From positions 682,001 to 746,000 of the forward strand of contig JAWKTX010000001.1 of the NCBI GenBank assembly GCA_041398825.1: a stretch of DNA of 64,000 bases, read 5' to 3'. The DNA comes from Planctomycetaceae bacterium. GTDB taxonomy: Bacteria > Planctomycetota > Planctomycetia > Planctomycetales > Planctomycetaceae. Shown here piece after piece: positions 56,298 through 64,000 of the stretch. The translations under genes were made by a program, and so were the position numbers. Each line of letters starts with the position of its first letter. Within the stretch, counting starts at the first letter, position 1. The notes under the pieces were generated by a model. The model saw only the letters and a list, made by a program, of their open reading frames with translations, had not been told where the DNA came from and ran no database searches.

Positions 56298-56588
56298 ATG
56301 TCACTCTCAGCAAGTCAAAAAGCAGCATTGGCAGAGGCTGGGGAGAAGTCTTCCCATGGTTCCGATGCGGCAGAGGCTTCAGCGAACGCTGGCCTCACTG
56401 CAGAGGAGATGGCGCAACTCAGGGATGAGCGTCTTGCGACAATTCGAAAGGCGGTTGAATCTGGTGACTACGATTCCGATGAATTGCTGGAACGATCTGT
56501 TCGGATCATGATTGAGCGACTTGGTCAGGATCCGGAAAGTAGTACACCGGACAGGGAAAGTAATTTACAAGACGGCTGTCAGCAATAA
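56298..56588 (+). CDS. FlgM-like small protein (possible anti-sigma factor)
   Basis: 96 residues, soluble and polar. The N-terminal half is Ala/Ser/Glu-rich and probably disordered; the C-terminal part RDERLATIRKAVESGDYDSDELLERSV follows the FlgM pattern (R-x-x-x-I-x-x-A-I-x-x-G-x-Y-x-x-D). FlgM binds the flagellar sigma factor. No flagellar gene is nearby, so the assignment is tentative. ATG 56298 has CGAGG upstream; the longer frame from 56253 is less likely. The Fur-family gene follows by 37 bases. Confidence 0.5.
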   Translation: MSLSASQKAALAEAGEKSSHGSDAAEASANAGLTAEEMAQLRDERLATIRKAVESGDYDSDELLERSVRIMIERLGQDPESSTPDRESNLQDGCQQ

Positions 56589-56625
56589 GCGGCGCCTGAA
56601 AAGAGAATAGGCAAAGAGGTTTATC

Positions 56626-57126
56626 GTGAGCGAGCTGGCTCCCCAGGATGTGGCAGTTTCCCCCGTTGAAAAGTTTCGTGAATACCTGGGTACCAAAGGT
56701 AAACGTCTGACGCAGGAACGAGAGATAATCGTTCGCGAAATCTTCGCCGACCATGAGCACTTTGATTCTGATCAGATTGTAGCCCGGCTATCGAAGCCCC
56801 GGATCAATGGTGGTCGAGTCAGTCGAGCAACCATTTACCGAACACTGAGTTCTCTTGAAGAAGCCGGCCTGATTCGTAAGGTTGCCCGAGCTAATGACCG
56901 GGAAGTCTATGAACACGACTATGGTTATCCACAGCATGACCATTTTATCTGCAGCAAGTGCAGCAAGCTGGTCGAATTTCGTAACGACGAGATCTCGGTG
57001 ATCCTTGAGCGGGTCGCCAGTGAATTTGGGTTTCGAATGAATGGCCATCGACTGGAAGTCAACGGCATCTGTGCCGAATGCGCCAGGCCGCCGGAACGAC
57101 GCCACCGCAAGCTGGATATGATTTGA
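56626..57126 (+). CDS. Fur-family metal-responsive transcriptional regulator
   Basis: 166 residues. Winged-helix N-terminus (KRLTQEREIIVREIFADHEHFDSDQIVARL, read in two halves; SRATIYRTLSSLEEAGLI is the recognition region), then the dimerisation domain with HDHFICSKCSKLVEF and NGICAECARP. The two CxxC pairs form the structural zinc site. Whether it senses iron, zinc or peroxide cannot be told. GTG start at 56626 after AAAGAGG. It ends 15 bases before the convergent DUF1552 gene. Confidence 0.93.
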   Translation: MSELAPQDVAVSPVEKFREYLGTKGKRLTQEREIIVREIFADHEHFDSDQIVARLSKPRINGGRVSRATIYRTLSSLEEAGLIRKVARANDREVYEHDYGYPQHDHFICSKCSKLVEFRNDEISVILERVASEFGFRMNGHRLEVNGICAECARPPERRHRKLDMI

Positions 57127-57141
57127 CCTGTTCTCGTCGGA

Positions 57142-58512
57142 CTAAATGGCCTGAAGTTCCGTTGTCGCATCGCCGAATGCATCGAGATTAAGTCCCATAC
57201 GATTTGCGATCGCCAGATACAGGCTGCAAAGTTTTCGATTGTCGTCGCCTTTGTCCTGGTAGTTCATGTTTCTGCCAGTTTGAAGTGCTCCACCGAGACC
57301 GCCGACGGTGAATAGCGGCACCCGGCTGGAATCATGTCGGCTGCCGGACAGCATGTTGTTGACAAAGATCAGACAGGAATGGTCCAGCACGGTTCCATTC
57401 CCTTCATTCATCGTGTCGAGCTTTGACGCCAGATAGGCCATCTGACTGACATAGTACCGAGAGATACGTTCAAAGTCGTCTGACTTATCGTTGTGTGATG
57501 CCGAGTGGTGAGCGTTGCGAACATCGAGGAACGGGTAAAACAATCCGGAGATGTCTCTGCAAAGCAGAAGAGTTGCAAAACGAGTCTTATCCGTCTGGAA
57601 GGCGATGGCTGTGACGTCACACATCAACTTCATGTGTTCACGAATATCTTCCGGCAAGCCGTTGTCCGGACGCTTCATCGCAACAAGGGGAGTTCCATTC
57701 TGCGTCGCACGCTCAGCCGCTTTATTCTGATCTCCTCTTGCGCGGTCAATCCGCTTCTCAACTTCTCGCACGCTGGTCAGGTATTCATCCAGTCGGACTC
57801 GATCGGCATCGCTCACCTGACGACTCAGGCTCGCAGCATGTTCCTGAATCCGATCCAGCACGCTCTTGTTGCGTCGATTTCCGCGATTGTCAAACAGGCT
57901 GTCGAATGCCAGTGACGGGTAGACTTCCATGGGGACAGGGGACGTTGCGTTCTGCCACGAAATATGTGAACTGTAAGCCATCGAAAAGTTTGTTTCGTGA
58001 TACCCCGTCACAGGCTGTTCACAGCCAAGCACCAGACTCGGCTGAGCAGTCTCCTGCCCCAGCCTATTGGCGAGGAGCTGATCGATACTGATTCCACCTC
58101 GAAGTTCGGATCCCTTCTGAAGCGCTGCGCCGGAAAGAATGTTTCCGGTTTGTCCGGGGTGGATACCCACGCCCGTGGCATTCCTGTTGAATAAACCGTC
58201 GATGAAATTCATCTTCTGTTTCAGAGGTTCCATTGGAGAAAGGGTTTTGCTCAATTCCATTTCTCCGCCCTGCCCTTTGGCCCACCAGTGTTCCTGATTG
58301 ACCCCGCAGGCCATAAACAATGCTGCAAATCGTTTCGGTGTTGGCGAGCCTTTGGTGTCGGCGACGGCAGATTCGGCGATGGTCGAACCGGATGCAGATG
58401 TCATTCCCCAGACCGGGACGGATTCCAGCCATGGCAACGCCATGGTGACGCCAGCTCCCTGGAGAAGCATTCGGCGAGGAAAGCTGCGATTTTGTCCTGA
58501 GTGATGATTCAT
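57142..58512 (-). CDS. DUF1552 family protein, Tat-type signal
   Basis: 456 residues. The N-terminus NRSFPRRMLLQGAGVTMALPWLE resembles a twin-arginine signal. The body follows the planctomycete DUF1552 pattern: RFAALFMACGVNQEHWW, NFIDGLFNRNATG.GIHPG, and SRHDSSRVPLFTVGGLGGALQTGR near the end. Related to the alkaline-phosphatase-like DUF1501 group in architecture; the role is not established. It follows the DUF1592 gene by 61 bases on the same strand, a pairing repeated many times in planctomycete genomes. Confidence 0.93.
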   Translation of the reverse strand: MNHHSGQNRSFPRRMLLQGAGVTMALPWLESVPVWGMTSASGSTIAESAVADTKGSPTPKRFAALFMACGVNQEHWWAKGQGGEMELSKTLSPMEPLKQKMNFIDGLFNRNATGVGIHPGQTGNILSGAALQKGSELRGGISIDQLLANRLGQETAQPSLVLGCEQPVTGYHETNFSMAYSSHISWQNATSPVPMEVYPSLAFDSLFDNRGNRRNKSVLDRIQEHAASLSRQVSDADRVRLDEYLTSVREVEKRIDRARGDQNKAAERATQNGTPLVAMKRPDNGLPEDIREHMKLMCDVTAIAFQTDKTRFATLLLCRDISGLFYPFLDVRNAHHSASHNDKSDDFERISRYYVSQMAYLASKLDTMNEGNGTVLDHSCLIFVNNMLSGSRHDSSRVPLFTVGGLGGALQTGRNMNYQDKGDDNRKLCSLYLAIANRMGLNLDAFGDATTELQAI

Positions 58513-58573
58513 AATTCTTTCGCTTGATTCAGGTTCCTGCGATGGAGAGTTCGGGATGTTCTACAACGCGTTT

Positions 58574-61507
58574 TCAGCGTCGCATCAGGAACTGTTCGCT
58601 TGTGACAATGGTTTCGATCAGGCTTCGGAATCGATAGCCGTCAGTGTGCAGCTTTGCTTTCATCTCGTCAAGAAGCAGGTCATCGGATAACAACAAACTG
58701 CGTCCCAGACCAAAGGTCAAAAGTTTTCGGCAGAACGCATCAATGAAATCGGACTCTCGATTCTGCTTCAGATACCTTTGAAGATCCACGAGCTGGCTAC
58801 CCTCTGAACCATCTGGAAAGACGGCCGATGATTCGATGGGACGACCACCAAGGTCGATGGATCGCAATTCTCCAATGGGGCCGTAGTTTTCGAACACCAG
58901 TCCAACGGAGTCGAACCGGTCATGGCAGCCCGCACAGGCCGCGTGATCCCGGTGTTTTGCAAGTGCCGCCGCAAGCGTCAGGTCGCCCAACGCTGATTCG
59001 TCTTCGGGCAAGTCCGGGACATTGGGAGGCGGCGCGGGGATGTGTTCGCCAAGCAGCTTGCGAACAACCCAGTATCCTCGCTTTACGGGACTGGTGCGCA
59101 GCCCTGGCGAGTTCTGGGTGAGAAATACCGACATCGGGACCAGACCACCACGCTGCTTCTGTGCCGCCTGTTCGATTCGAATCCAGCCATCGTCTGTCGA
59201 TTCTGGTGGCGATGAGGGATATTCGAGGCCGTAGTGTCGTGCGAGTGGTTCGTTCACGAACGTGTAGTCTGCGTAAAGGCAATCTAGCAAAGGACTGTCA
59301 TTCTGAATGATCGAATGAATAAACCGCACTGGTTCTTCGAACATCGCGGCACGCAGTGCATCGGTGAATTGCGGGAAACGATTTCGGTCAACACTGTTAT
59401 GCTCTTCGAATCGTCGAAATCCCAGCCAGTTCCCTGCGAATTCGATCGCCAGTGAGCGGGATCGTTCATCCTGCAGCATTCGCCTGACCTGCGATTTCAG
59501 TTGGTCGTGGTCCTGAAGATGACCGCTGGCTGCAAGATTCAGTAGTTCTTCATCCGGCATGCTCGACCACAGAAAGTAGCTAAGGCGACTTGCAAGTTGA
59601 AAGCGATCCAGAGCGTGTCGATTTATTGTGAGGGACGGACCGGAATCATTCGTCCGCGCAGCCAGATCCGTGCGATAGAAGAAAAGAGGTGAGACCAGTA
59701 GTGAAACAATCGTGTCCTGAATGGCTTCTTCGTGCGTCAGCCCGTCCTTCGACCTGAGTGACTGATAAAAAGTTTTCAGTTCGTGTTTTTCCGTATCCGC
59801 AAGTGGTCGCCGGTAGCATTTTGCCGCAAAAACTTCGAGCTGTACCAGGTGCGAAGCCTCTGCTGCCAGATGTGCCTGTTCGACCCACCGTATGGCACCG
59901 TTCATATTCCGGAAGTAATCGACGATCGCTTGTTCTGAGACTCCTTCAGCACCATTTCTTCGGGCTTTGTCGAGATAAACTTCAGACAGCTTTTCGATCT
60001 GATTTTCTTCCAGTGCGTTCAGGTTCTCAGGCCTCGCAAAATCGAAGACTTCATCTCGCATCCACTGAGAGTCTGTTCGCTCGAACCAGAGAAATCCCTG
60101 ATACTGCCTGACGGGGGCGTAGGCGATGAAATCCAGTTCTCGCCAGAGACGATCCAGTTCGGACTTCTGGTCTTCAGTGAGGATCAGGTCGCATAGCGGC
60201 GCGTCGTCACGATAGTACCCCATCATGCTGTGGAAGCCAGCGCTAAGCAGTCGTCCTTTCTCCTGCTTTTCACGTGGTACGCCCACATAGTCGCGCCCCC
60301 GTTCAGAAATGTAGAAGGCATCTGGAAAGATGTCTGCAAATCGGGCTAATGCTCTCCAGTATTGTCGACGCTCTTCTCCATCCACTGGAAGCACCAAAGA
60401 CTGTTCTTCCAGTGTTGTCGGTGCAACGTCAGGGGCGTCGATGGTAGCCGCTGAGTTGAATCGGCGACGATTGGCTGCGTATTGATCATTCTTCCAAAGC
60501 ACGAATGCCTGAGCACCGCGGTGAATACCTCGTACATCGAGTCCTTCAACGGGCGGTTCCAGACGACGCCGAACGGTGGCCACAAATTCTGCCATCCTGC
60601 GGCATGCCTCCATTGCGGTTGATTCATCTGCATTGTCAGGGATTTCACGCCACATTCGACGTACGATCTCCAGTGGTCCGTAGTCGTCCTGGCTATCGAT
60701 CAGCAGACGGGTTAACGTTGACAGATACTTTGCGCTGATACCAAATTCTGCAGCGACAGCATCTACAGATCTCACTGACTTGCCTGGATGAACCTGAAGT
60801 TGACGAGCAGCGAGGAAGTACGTGGCCAGGTCTGTTGGCTGTTGTCGATAGAAGTCGACAATTCGATTCACGCAGTACTTGTCGCGGTCCGTGTCCGTCA
60901 TCACCGGATGGGGAGCAAAGTCAAAACCGTCTGGTTTGAGTACGAGATGCTGAACGACTTCCCGCGCGCCGGAGAGGTACTTGTTGAATAAAGCGGGAGA
61001 GAGAGTTAATGATTCTGCAGAGTTGTCAAATCCAGCTTCATTTGCGGGATCGACCGGAAACTCTCGAGTCGGCTGAATATCAACGCCCGTGAGATCGCGG
61101 ATGGTGTAGTTGTACTCGGCATTGCTCAGCCGACGAACCGGTACTTCACCCGGATCACCTGCATTTCGCTTCGCCTCCGACATCAGGATTTCCCGAATCT
61201 GCCTGACAATCTCGCCAACCTGTTGTTCCGATGGCCGCGGGGAATAATCGGCGGGCGGCATTTCGTCAGCCTGAAGACGATGGATGATCTCCTGCCAGAC
61301 CTGATGTCGGTCGACAATATCCGCAGCGGATCTGGTTGTTTCCAGATTCAATTTTGCCTCTGCCGTTTCCGTGTTGTGACAATCGAGGCAGTGTGTTTTC
61401 AGGAATGGTGCAATGACTGTTGCTACGTCGGCATCTTCAGCAGGAAGTGACGGACTGCCGGACAGGAAAGTCACGGCCGAAAACAGCGCGAAGCGAAGAA
61501 CAGACAT
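58574..61507 (-). CDS. DUF1592/DUF1588/DUF1587/DUF1585 protein with cytochrome c-like domain
   Basis: 977 residues from ATG 61507 (MSVLRFALFSAVTFLSGSPS), a signal peptide; upstream in-frame sequence to 61627 is not protein-like. Residues about 30-110 are a planctomycete cytochrome-like domain with heme motif CLDCHN and a distal Met in DEMPP. Next come DUF1587 (RRLSNAEYNYTIRDLTGV), DUF1592 and DUF1588 (RFQLASRLSYFLWSSMPDEELL, then RGGLVPMSVFLTQNSPG.RTSPVKRG), and a C-terminal CAGCHDRFDSVGLVFENYG that looks like a second heme site. Exported; supposed redox or polysaccharide-related function is unproven. Confidence 0.93.
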   Translation of the reverse strand: MSVLRFALFSAVTFLSGSPSLPAEDADVATVIAPFLKTHCLDCHNTETAEAKLNLETTRSAADIVDRHQVWQEIIHRLQADEMPPADYSPRPSEQQVGEIVRQIREILMSEAKRNAGDPGEVPVRRLSNAEYNYTIRDLTGVDIQPTREFPVDPANEAGFDNSAESLTLSPALFNKYLSGAREVVQHLVLKPDGFDFAPHPVMTDTDRDKYCVNRIVDFYRQQPTDLATYFLAARQLQVHPGKSVRSVDAVAAEFGISAKYLSTLTRLLIDSQDDYGPLEIVRRMWREIPDNADESTAMEACRRMAEFVATVRRRLEPPVEGLDVRGIHRGAQAFVLWKNDQYAANRRRFNSAATIDAPDVAPTTLEEQSLVLPVDGEERRQYWRALARFADIFPDAFYISERGRDYVGVPREKQEKGRLLSAGFHSMMGYYRDDAPLCDLILTEDQKSELDRLWRELDFIAYAPVRQYQGFLWFERTDSQWMRDEVFDFARPENLNALEENQIEKLSEVYLDKARRNGAEGVSEQAIVDYFRNMNGAIRWVEQAHLAAEASHLVQLEVFAAKCYRRPLADTEKHELKTFYQSLRSKDGLTHEEAIQDTIVSLLVSPLFFYRTDLAARTNDSGPSLTINRHALDRFQLASRLSYFLWSSMPDEELLNLAASGHLQDHDQLKSQVRRMLQDERSRSLAIEFAGNWLGFRRFEEHNSVDRNRFPQFTDALRAAMFEEPVRFIHSIIQNDSPLLDCLYADYTFVNEPLARHYGLEYPSSPPESTDDGWIRIEQAAQKQRGGLVPMSVFLTQNSPGLRTSPVKRGYWVVRKLLGEHIPAPPPNVPDLPEDESALGDLTLAAALAKHRDHAACAGCHDRFDSVGLVFENYGPIGELRSIDLGGRPIESSAVFPDGSEGSQLVDLQRYLKQNRESDFIDAFCRKLLTFGLGRSLLLSDDLLLDEMKAKLHTDGYRFRSLIETIVTSEQFLMRR

Positions 61508-61715
61508 GGCAGGTCGATTTCGATTTGGCGGGAAGTATGATCGGTGCGTCGGCGGGAAGCCGTATTCTTGCTGAGCGTCTGTGTTGTGACAACACAATCC
61601 TTCGCCGACCTGCCGTTTCGACTTCAAATTACAATCGACAGACTGCGAAACTGCCGCGAGACTTCAGGTTGTTCGCGTCACTGCTAATCGTCGCTTCGTC
61701 AACAGAAAGAACGCT

Positions 61716-62819
61716 ATGCGCATTCTCCTGCTTCTGGTTGCTGTGCTCTGCCCACCCGTTGCGTGTGGGCAGCTAAAGGACGGTCGATACCTGTACGTCG
61801 CGTCGCCTGGTATTCGCAACTACCCTGAATATGGTGGTCATGGCATTCTGGTGTTCGACATCGATAACGATCATGCGTTCGTCAAAAGGATTCCAACATC
61901 AGGACTCGATGCCAGTGGAAAGCCCATCAACGTGAAAGGCATCTGTGCCAGTTCCGTGACCGATCGGATTTATGTCAGCACGCTGACATCCTTAAGCTGC
62001 CTGGATCTGACGACCGAGAAATTGCTTTGGGAAAAATTCTATGACGGTGGCTGTGACAGAATGTCGCTTACTCCTGACGGCCATATTCTTTATGTGCCTT
62101 CGCTGGAAAAAGGACATTGGCACGTGGTCAACGCAGCTGATGGCAGTTTGATTAACAGGATTCAAACGAATTCCGGCGCTCACAATACGATCTGTGGTCC
62201 GAGTGGTCGATTTGCATATTTGGCGGGGCTTAAGTCGCCTGTGCTGACGATTGTCGAAACTCAGGGACATTCTGTGTTCAAGACCTGCGGACCCTTCAGC
62301 CACAATATCCGTCCCTTCACGATCAACGGGTCGGAGTCGCTGGTGTTTGCTTGCATCAACGATTGCCTGGGATTTGAAATCGGCGATCTTGAAACGGGGA
62401 AGAGAATCCACCGTGTCGAAGTGAATGGGTTTTCAATGGGGCCAGTGAAACGCCACGGCTGCCCAAGCCATGGAATTGGATTGACACCCGATGAAAAACA
62501 GCTTTGGGTCACGGATGGTCACAACAGTCATCTGCACGTTTACGATGCGACGGTCATACCACCGGTCCAGATGAAGAGTTTGCCGGTGCGAGACCAGCCT
62601 GGTTGGGTGACTTTCAGTATCGATGGTCGCTTTGCTTATCCGTCCAGTGGTGAAGTCTTTGAAACGGTGACATTCAACCAGGTGGCTCTTCTGACGGACG
62701 AAGTTGGTCGGGATGTTGGAAGTGAAAAAATGCTGGAGATTGACTGGAAAGATGGTGAGCCCGTCGCGCACGGTGATCAATTCGGGATCGGTCACTCGGA
62801 ACAGTCGAATTCACGGTAA
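61716..62819 (+). CDS. Secreted beta-propeller (YVTN-like) protein
   Basis: 367 residues. Signal peptide MRILLLLVAVLCPPVACG, then repeated propeller blades with motifs such as GRYLYVASPG, DRIYVSTLTSLSCLDLTTEK, GHILYVPSLEKGHWHVVNAADG and KQLWVTDGHNSHLHVYDA. No catalytic motif is visible; such proteins usually bind or scaffold. It is divergent from the DUF1592 gene with 208 bases between them, which would hold both promoters. Confidence 0.82.
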   Translation: MRILLLLVAVLCPPVACGQLKDGRYLYVASPGIRNYPEYGGHGILVFDIDNDHAFVKRIPTSGLDASGKPINVKGICASSVTDRIYVSTLTSLSCLDLTTEKLLWEKFYDGGCDRMSLTPDGHILYVPSLEKGHWHVVNAADGSLINRIQTNSGAHNTICGPSGRFAYLAGLKSPVLTIVETQGHSVFKTCGPFSHNIRPFTINGSESLVFACINDCLGFEIGDLETGKRIHRVEVNGFSMGPVKRHGCPSHGIGLTPDEKQLWVTDGHNSHLHVYDATVIPPVQMKSLPVRDQPGWVTFSIDGRFAYPSSGEVFETVTFNQVALLTDEVGRDVGSEKMLEIDWKDGEPVAHGDQFGIGHSEQSNSR

Positions 62820-62981
62820 CACCAGCGAGCCCTAATTTTGCACGCGCTGACGCCTGATCATTTTCTTGTCGTCGGTCGGCAGAAATTCAAACAGAAACTG
62901 CTATCGAATTGCGTATTCAGCCCGCAGTGGTGTTTCTGCAATTCCTTGCGCAATTTCGTCAGACGGCACCGCACAGGAGTG

Positions 62982-63596
62982 TCAGGACAGAACCGTCGTC
63001 TTGCGAATCAAACGCTTCCAGGCGACGGGCCGATAGTGCCGGATAAGCAACAACGAGGTAATGAGCGTCACGAGAGTCAGGATGGCACTGCTGCCCAGTG
63101 CCTTCAGGATCCATCCATCGCACAGGCAGCGGACGATGGCGGCTATCACCGCGACAAGAACTGCGGTTCTATTCCAAAGCAGAATACCCGCGATCGATGC
63201 TGCAACCACGGCCTGCATCAAAGCCAGAATGACGGGGCCCGTCAGGAGCCCTGTGTATCGATCATCAAAAAAATGCAGTCCAATGAACATGAGATGGCGA
63301 ATGGACTGCATTCCATTGATCAACAGCAGCAGCGTCAGCGGTGCGACCGCCGCGCCGGGCATTTCTTCGTTGTCGATCGCGGCGGGAGTGTAGTCATCTG
63401 CAGGGACAGCTCGGGCTCGTGGCTTTGCCGATGGCTGTTTCTTTTTGCGTCGTCGGGGCGGTAGTACAGTGGTTTCATGACCGTTTGGAGCGGGCACCTG
63501 AAGCTGGCTGGTGCAAACGGGGCACTGGGTCGTACGGCCGGAATAACGATCATCGACGTCGTATCTTTCGCCGCAAATGCACTGTATTGAGATCAT
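62982..63596 (-). CDS. Membrane protein with N-terminal zinc ribbon
   Basis: 204 residues from ATG 63596, preceded by AAGGTG. N-terminus: CICG and CPVC pairs (IQCICGERYDVDDRYSGR, TTQCPVC), a zinc ribbon like that at the start of the protease at 24354. A basic linker (RRRKKKQPSAKPRAR) leads to four predicted membrane helices (APLTLLLLINGMQ, VILALMQAVVAASIAGILLW, VLVAVIAAIVRCLC, ILTLVTLITSLLLI). Function unknown; typical of planctomycete stand-alone membrane proteins. Confidence 0.75.
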   Translation of the reverse strand: MISIQCICGERYDVDDRYSGRTTQCPVCTSQLQVPAPNGHETTVLPPRRRKKKQPSAKPRARAVPADDYTPAAIDNEEMPGAAVAPLTLLLLINGMQSIRHLMFIGLHFFDDRYTGLLTGPVILALMQAVVAASIAGILLWNRTAVLVAVIAAIVRCLCDGWILKALGSSAILTLVTLITSLLLIRHYRPVAWKRLIRKTTVLS

Positions 63597-63805
63597 TTTC
63601 ACCTTCGCCCCTTCCGCTTGCACTGGATTTCCGGGATTGATGAACAAATCACGGGAACGTGCGTTTGCAAAGAGCGGTTCACGAGAATCTGACTTCGCCG
63701 TCAGAATTTTCTATATCCACCAGAACGTGTGCAGCCGTCGGCGAGAGTTCTATTCCTGAGTGCTGATCGAAGGTTGTCTACGGGAGTTGCTTTCTGTGAA
63801 ATCAC

Positions 63806-64000
63806 TTACCTGAGTTTCCAGAGTGCTCTCGGCGACCATTCGCGAGTTTGCCACTGCTGCATGTATTCCGAGAATGTGTCCGATGAACCTGTCTGCTCAT
63901 CGATGTTGATCGTCTCCGGATACTGGTTCATGGATCGGGACGGATAAGGTTCGCTGGACTGACCATAAACTGTATTCAGGTCGGCATCTTTGTCCCATCC
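63806..64000 (-). CDS. C-terminal 64 codons of an unknown protein (cut by window edge)
   Basis: The minus strand reads without interruption from the window edge to TAA at 63806-63808: WDKDADLNTVYGQ, then SMNQYPETINIDEQ and a final SEYMQQWQTREWSPRALWKL. It is polar with several Trp and Tyr, so a folded soluble or secreted domain is likely, but no family was recognised and the start is outside the window. Confidence 0.6.
   Translation of the reverse strand, partial: GWDKDADLNTVYGQSSEPYPSRSMNQYPETINIDEQTGSSDTFSEYMQQWQTREWSPRALWKLR

Overview
The window is a chromosomal segment from a Gram-negative bacterium of the phylum Planctomycetota, probably order Planctomycetales. The lineage call rests on family content: a DUF1559 protein with a pilin-type N-terminus and an H-X9-DG end, a DUF1592/1588-type cytochrome-like protein paired with a DUF1552 protein, a TIGR03546/TIGR03545 pair, an LTxxQ secreted protein, and many small secreted or lipoproteins of unknown role. 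KdsB (Kdo activation) together with MurE and MurF shows an outer membrane and meso-diaminopimelate-type peptidoglycan. Base composition looks even, and there is no prophage, CRISPR array, tRNA, rRNA or intact insertion sequence.

Layout. 1-5393 (minus strand): CE15 glucuronoyl esterase, a small protein with a probable AUU start, a creatininase-family hydrolase, a frameshifted hexuronate-type MFS carrier, and the 5' part of prfC. 5879-13018: leuS, lipoproteins, a stand-alone HEAGH peptidase, kdsB and a DUF1559 protein. 13264-21517 (plus): a DUF151 protein, a secreted unknown, fusA with a strong terminator, then the TIGR03546/TIGR03545/ispE run. 21767-27279: purple-acid-phosphatase-like protein, HExxH protein, and a zinc-ribbon/membrane/trypsin-like protein flanked by two inverted copies of a 97-bp repeat. 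27585-33037: rpsO, a broken pnp, a sensor-less histidine kinase with an NtrC-type regulator, and a small DUF4177-like protein. 33034-38463 (minus): esterase, glgC, murE, murF. 38738-44417 (plus): LTxxQ protein, phosphatase, pyrG, truB, isomerase-like protein. 44425-49565 (minus): DUF2062 protein, rtcB, semialdehyde dehydrogenase, glucose-dehydrogenase-like MDR enzyme. 49866-57126 (plus): sigma-54-type promoter, RND adaptor and pump, third repeat copy, secreted unknown, FlgM-like protein, Fur-family regulator. 57142-64000: DUF1552 and DUF1592 genes, a beta-propeller protein, a zinc-ribbon membrane protein, and the end of an unknown gene.

Most of the window is housekeeping (translation, CTP, isoprenoid, cell wall, RNA processing) interleaved with secreted planctomycete families. 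The least explained parts are: the 97-bp palindromic repeat (three copies, all 3' of plus-strand genes, with signs of 4-bp target duplications); the TIGR03545/TIGR03546 pair, which looks like an envelope-spanning AsmA-like protein with a small membrane partner; two +1 frameshifts in conserved genes (MFS carrier and pnp), which may be sequence errors; a probable AUU start codon; and a -24/-12 promoter ahead of the RND pump, in a window that also encodes a sigma-54 activator. No clearly new multi-gene defence or biosynthetic system is visible.
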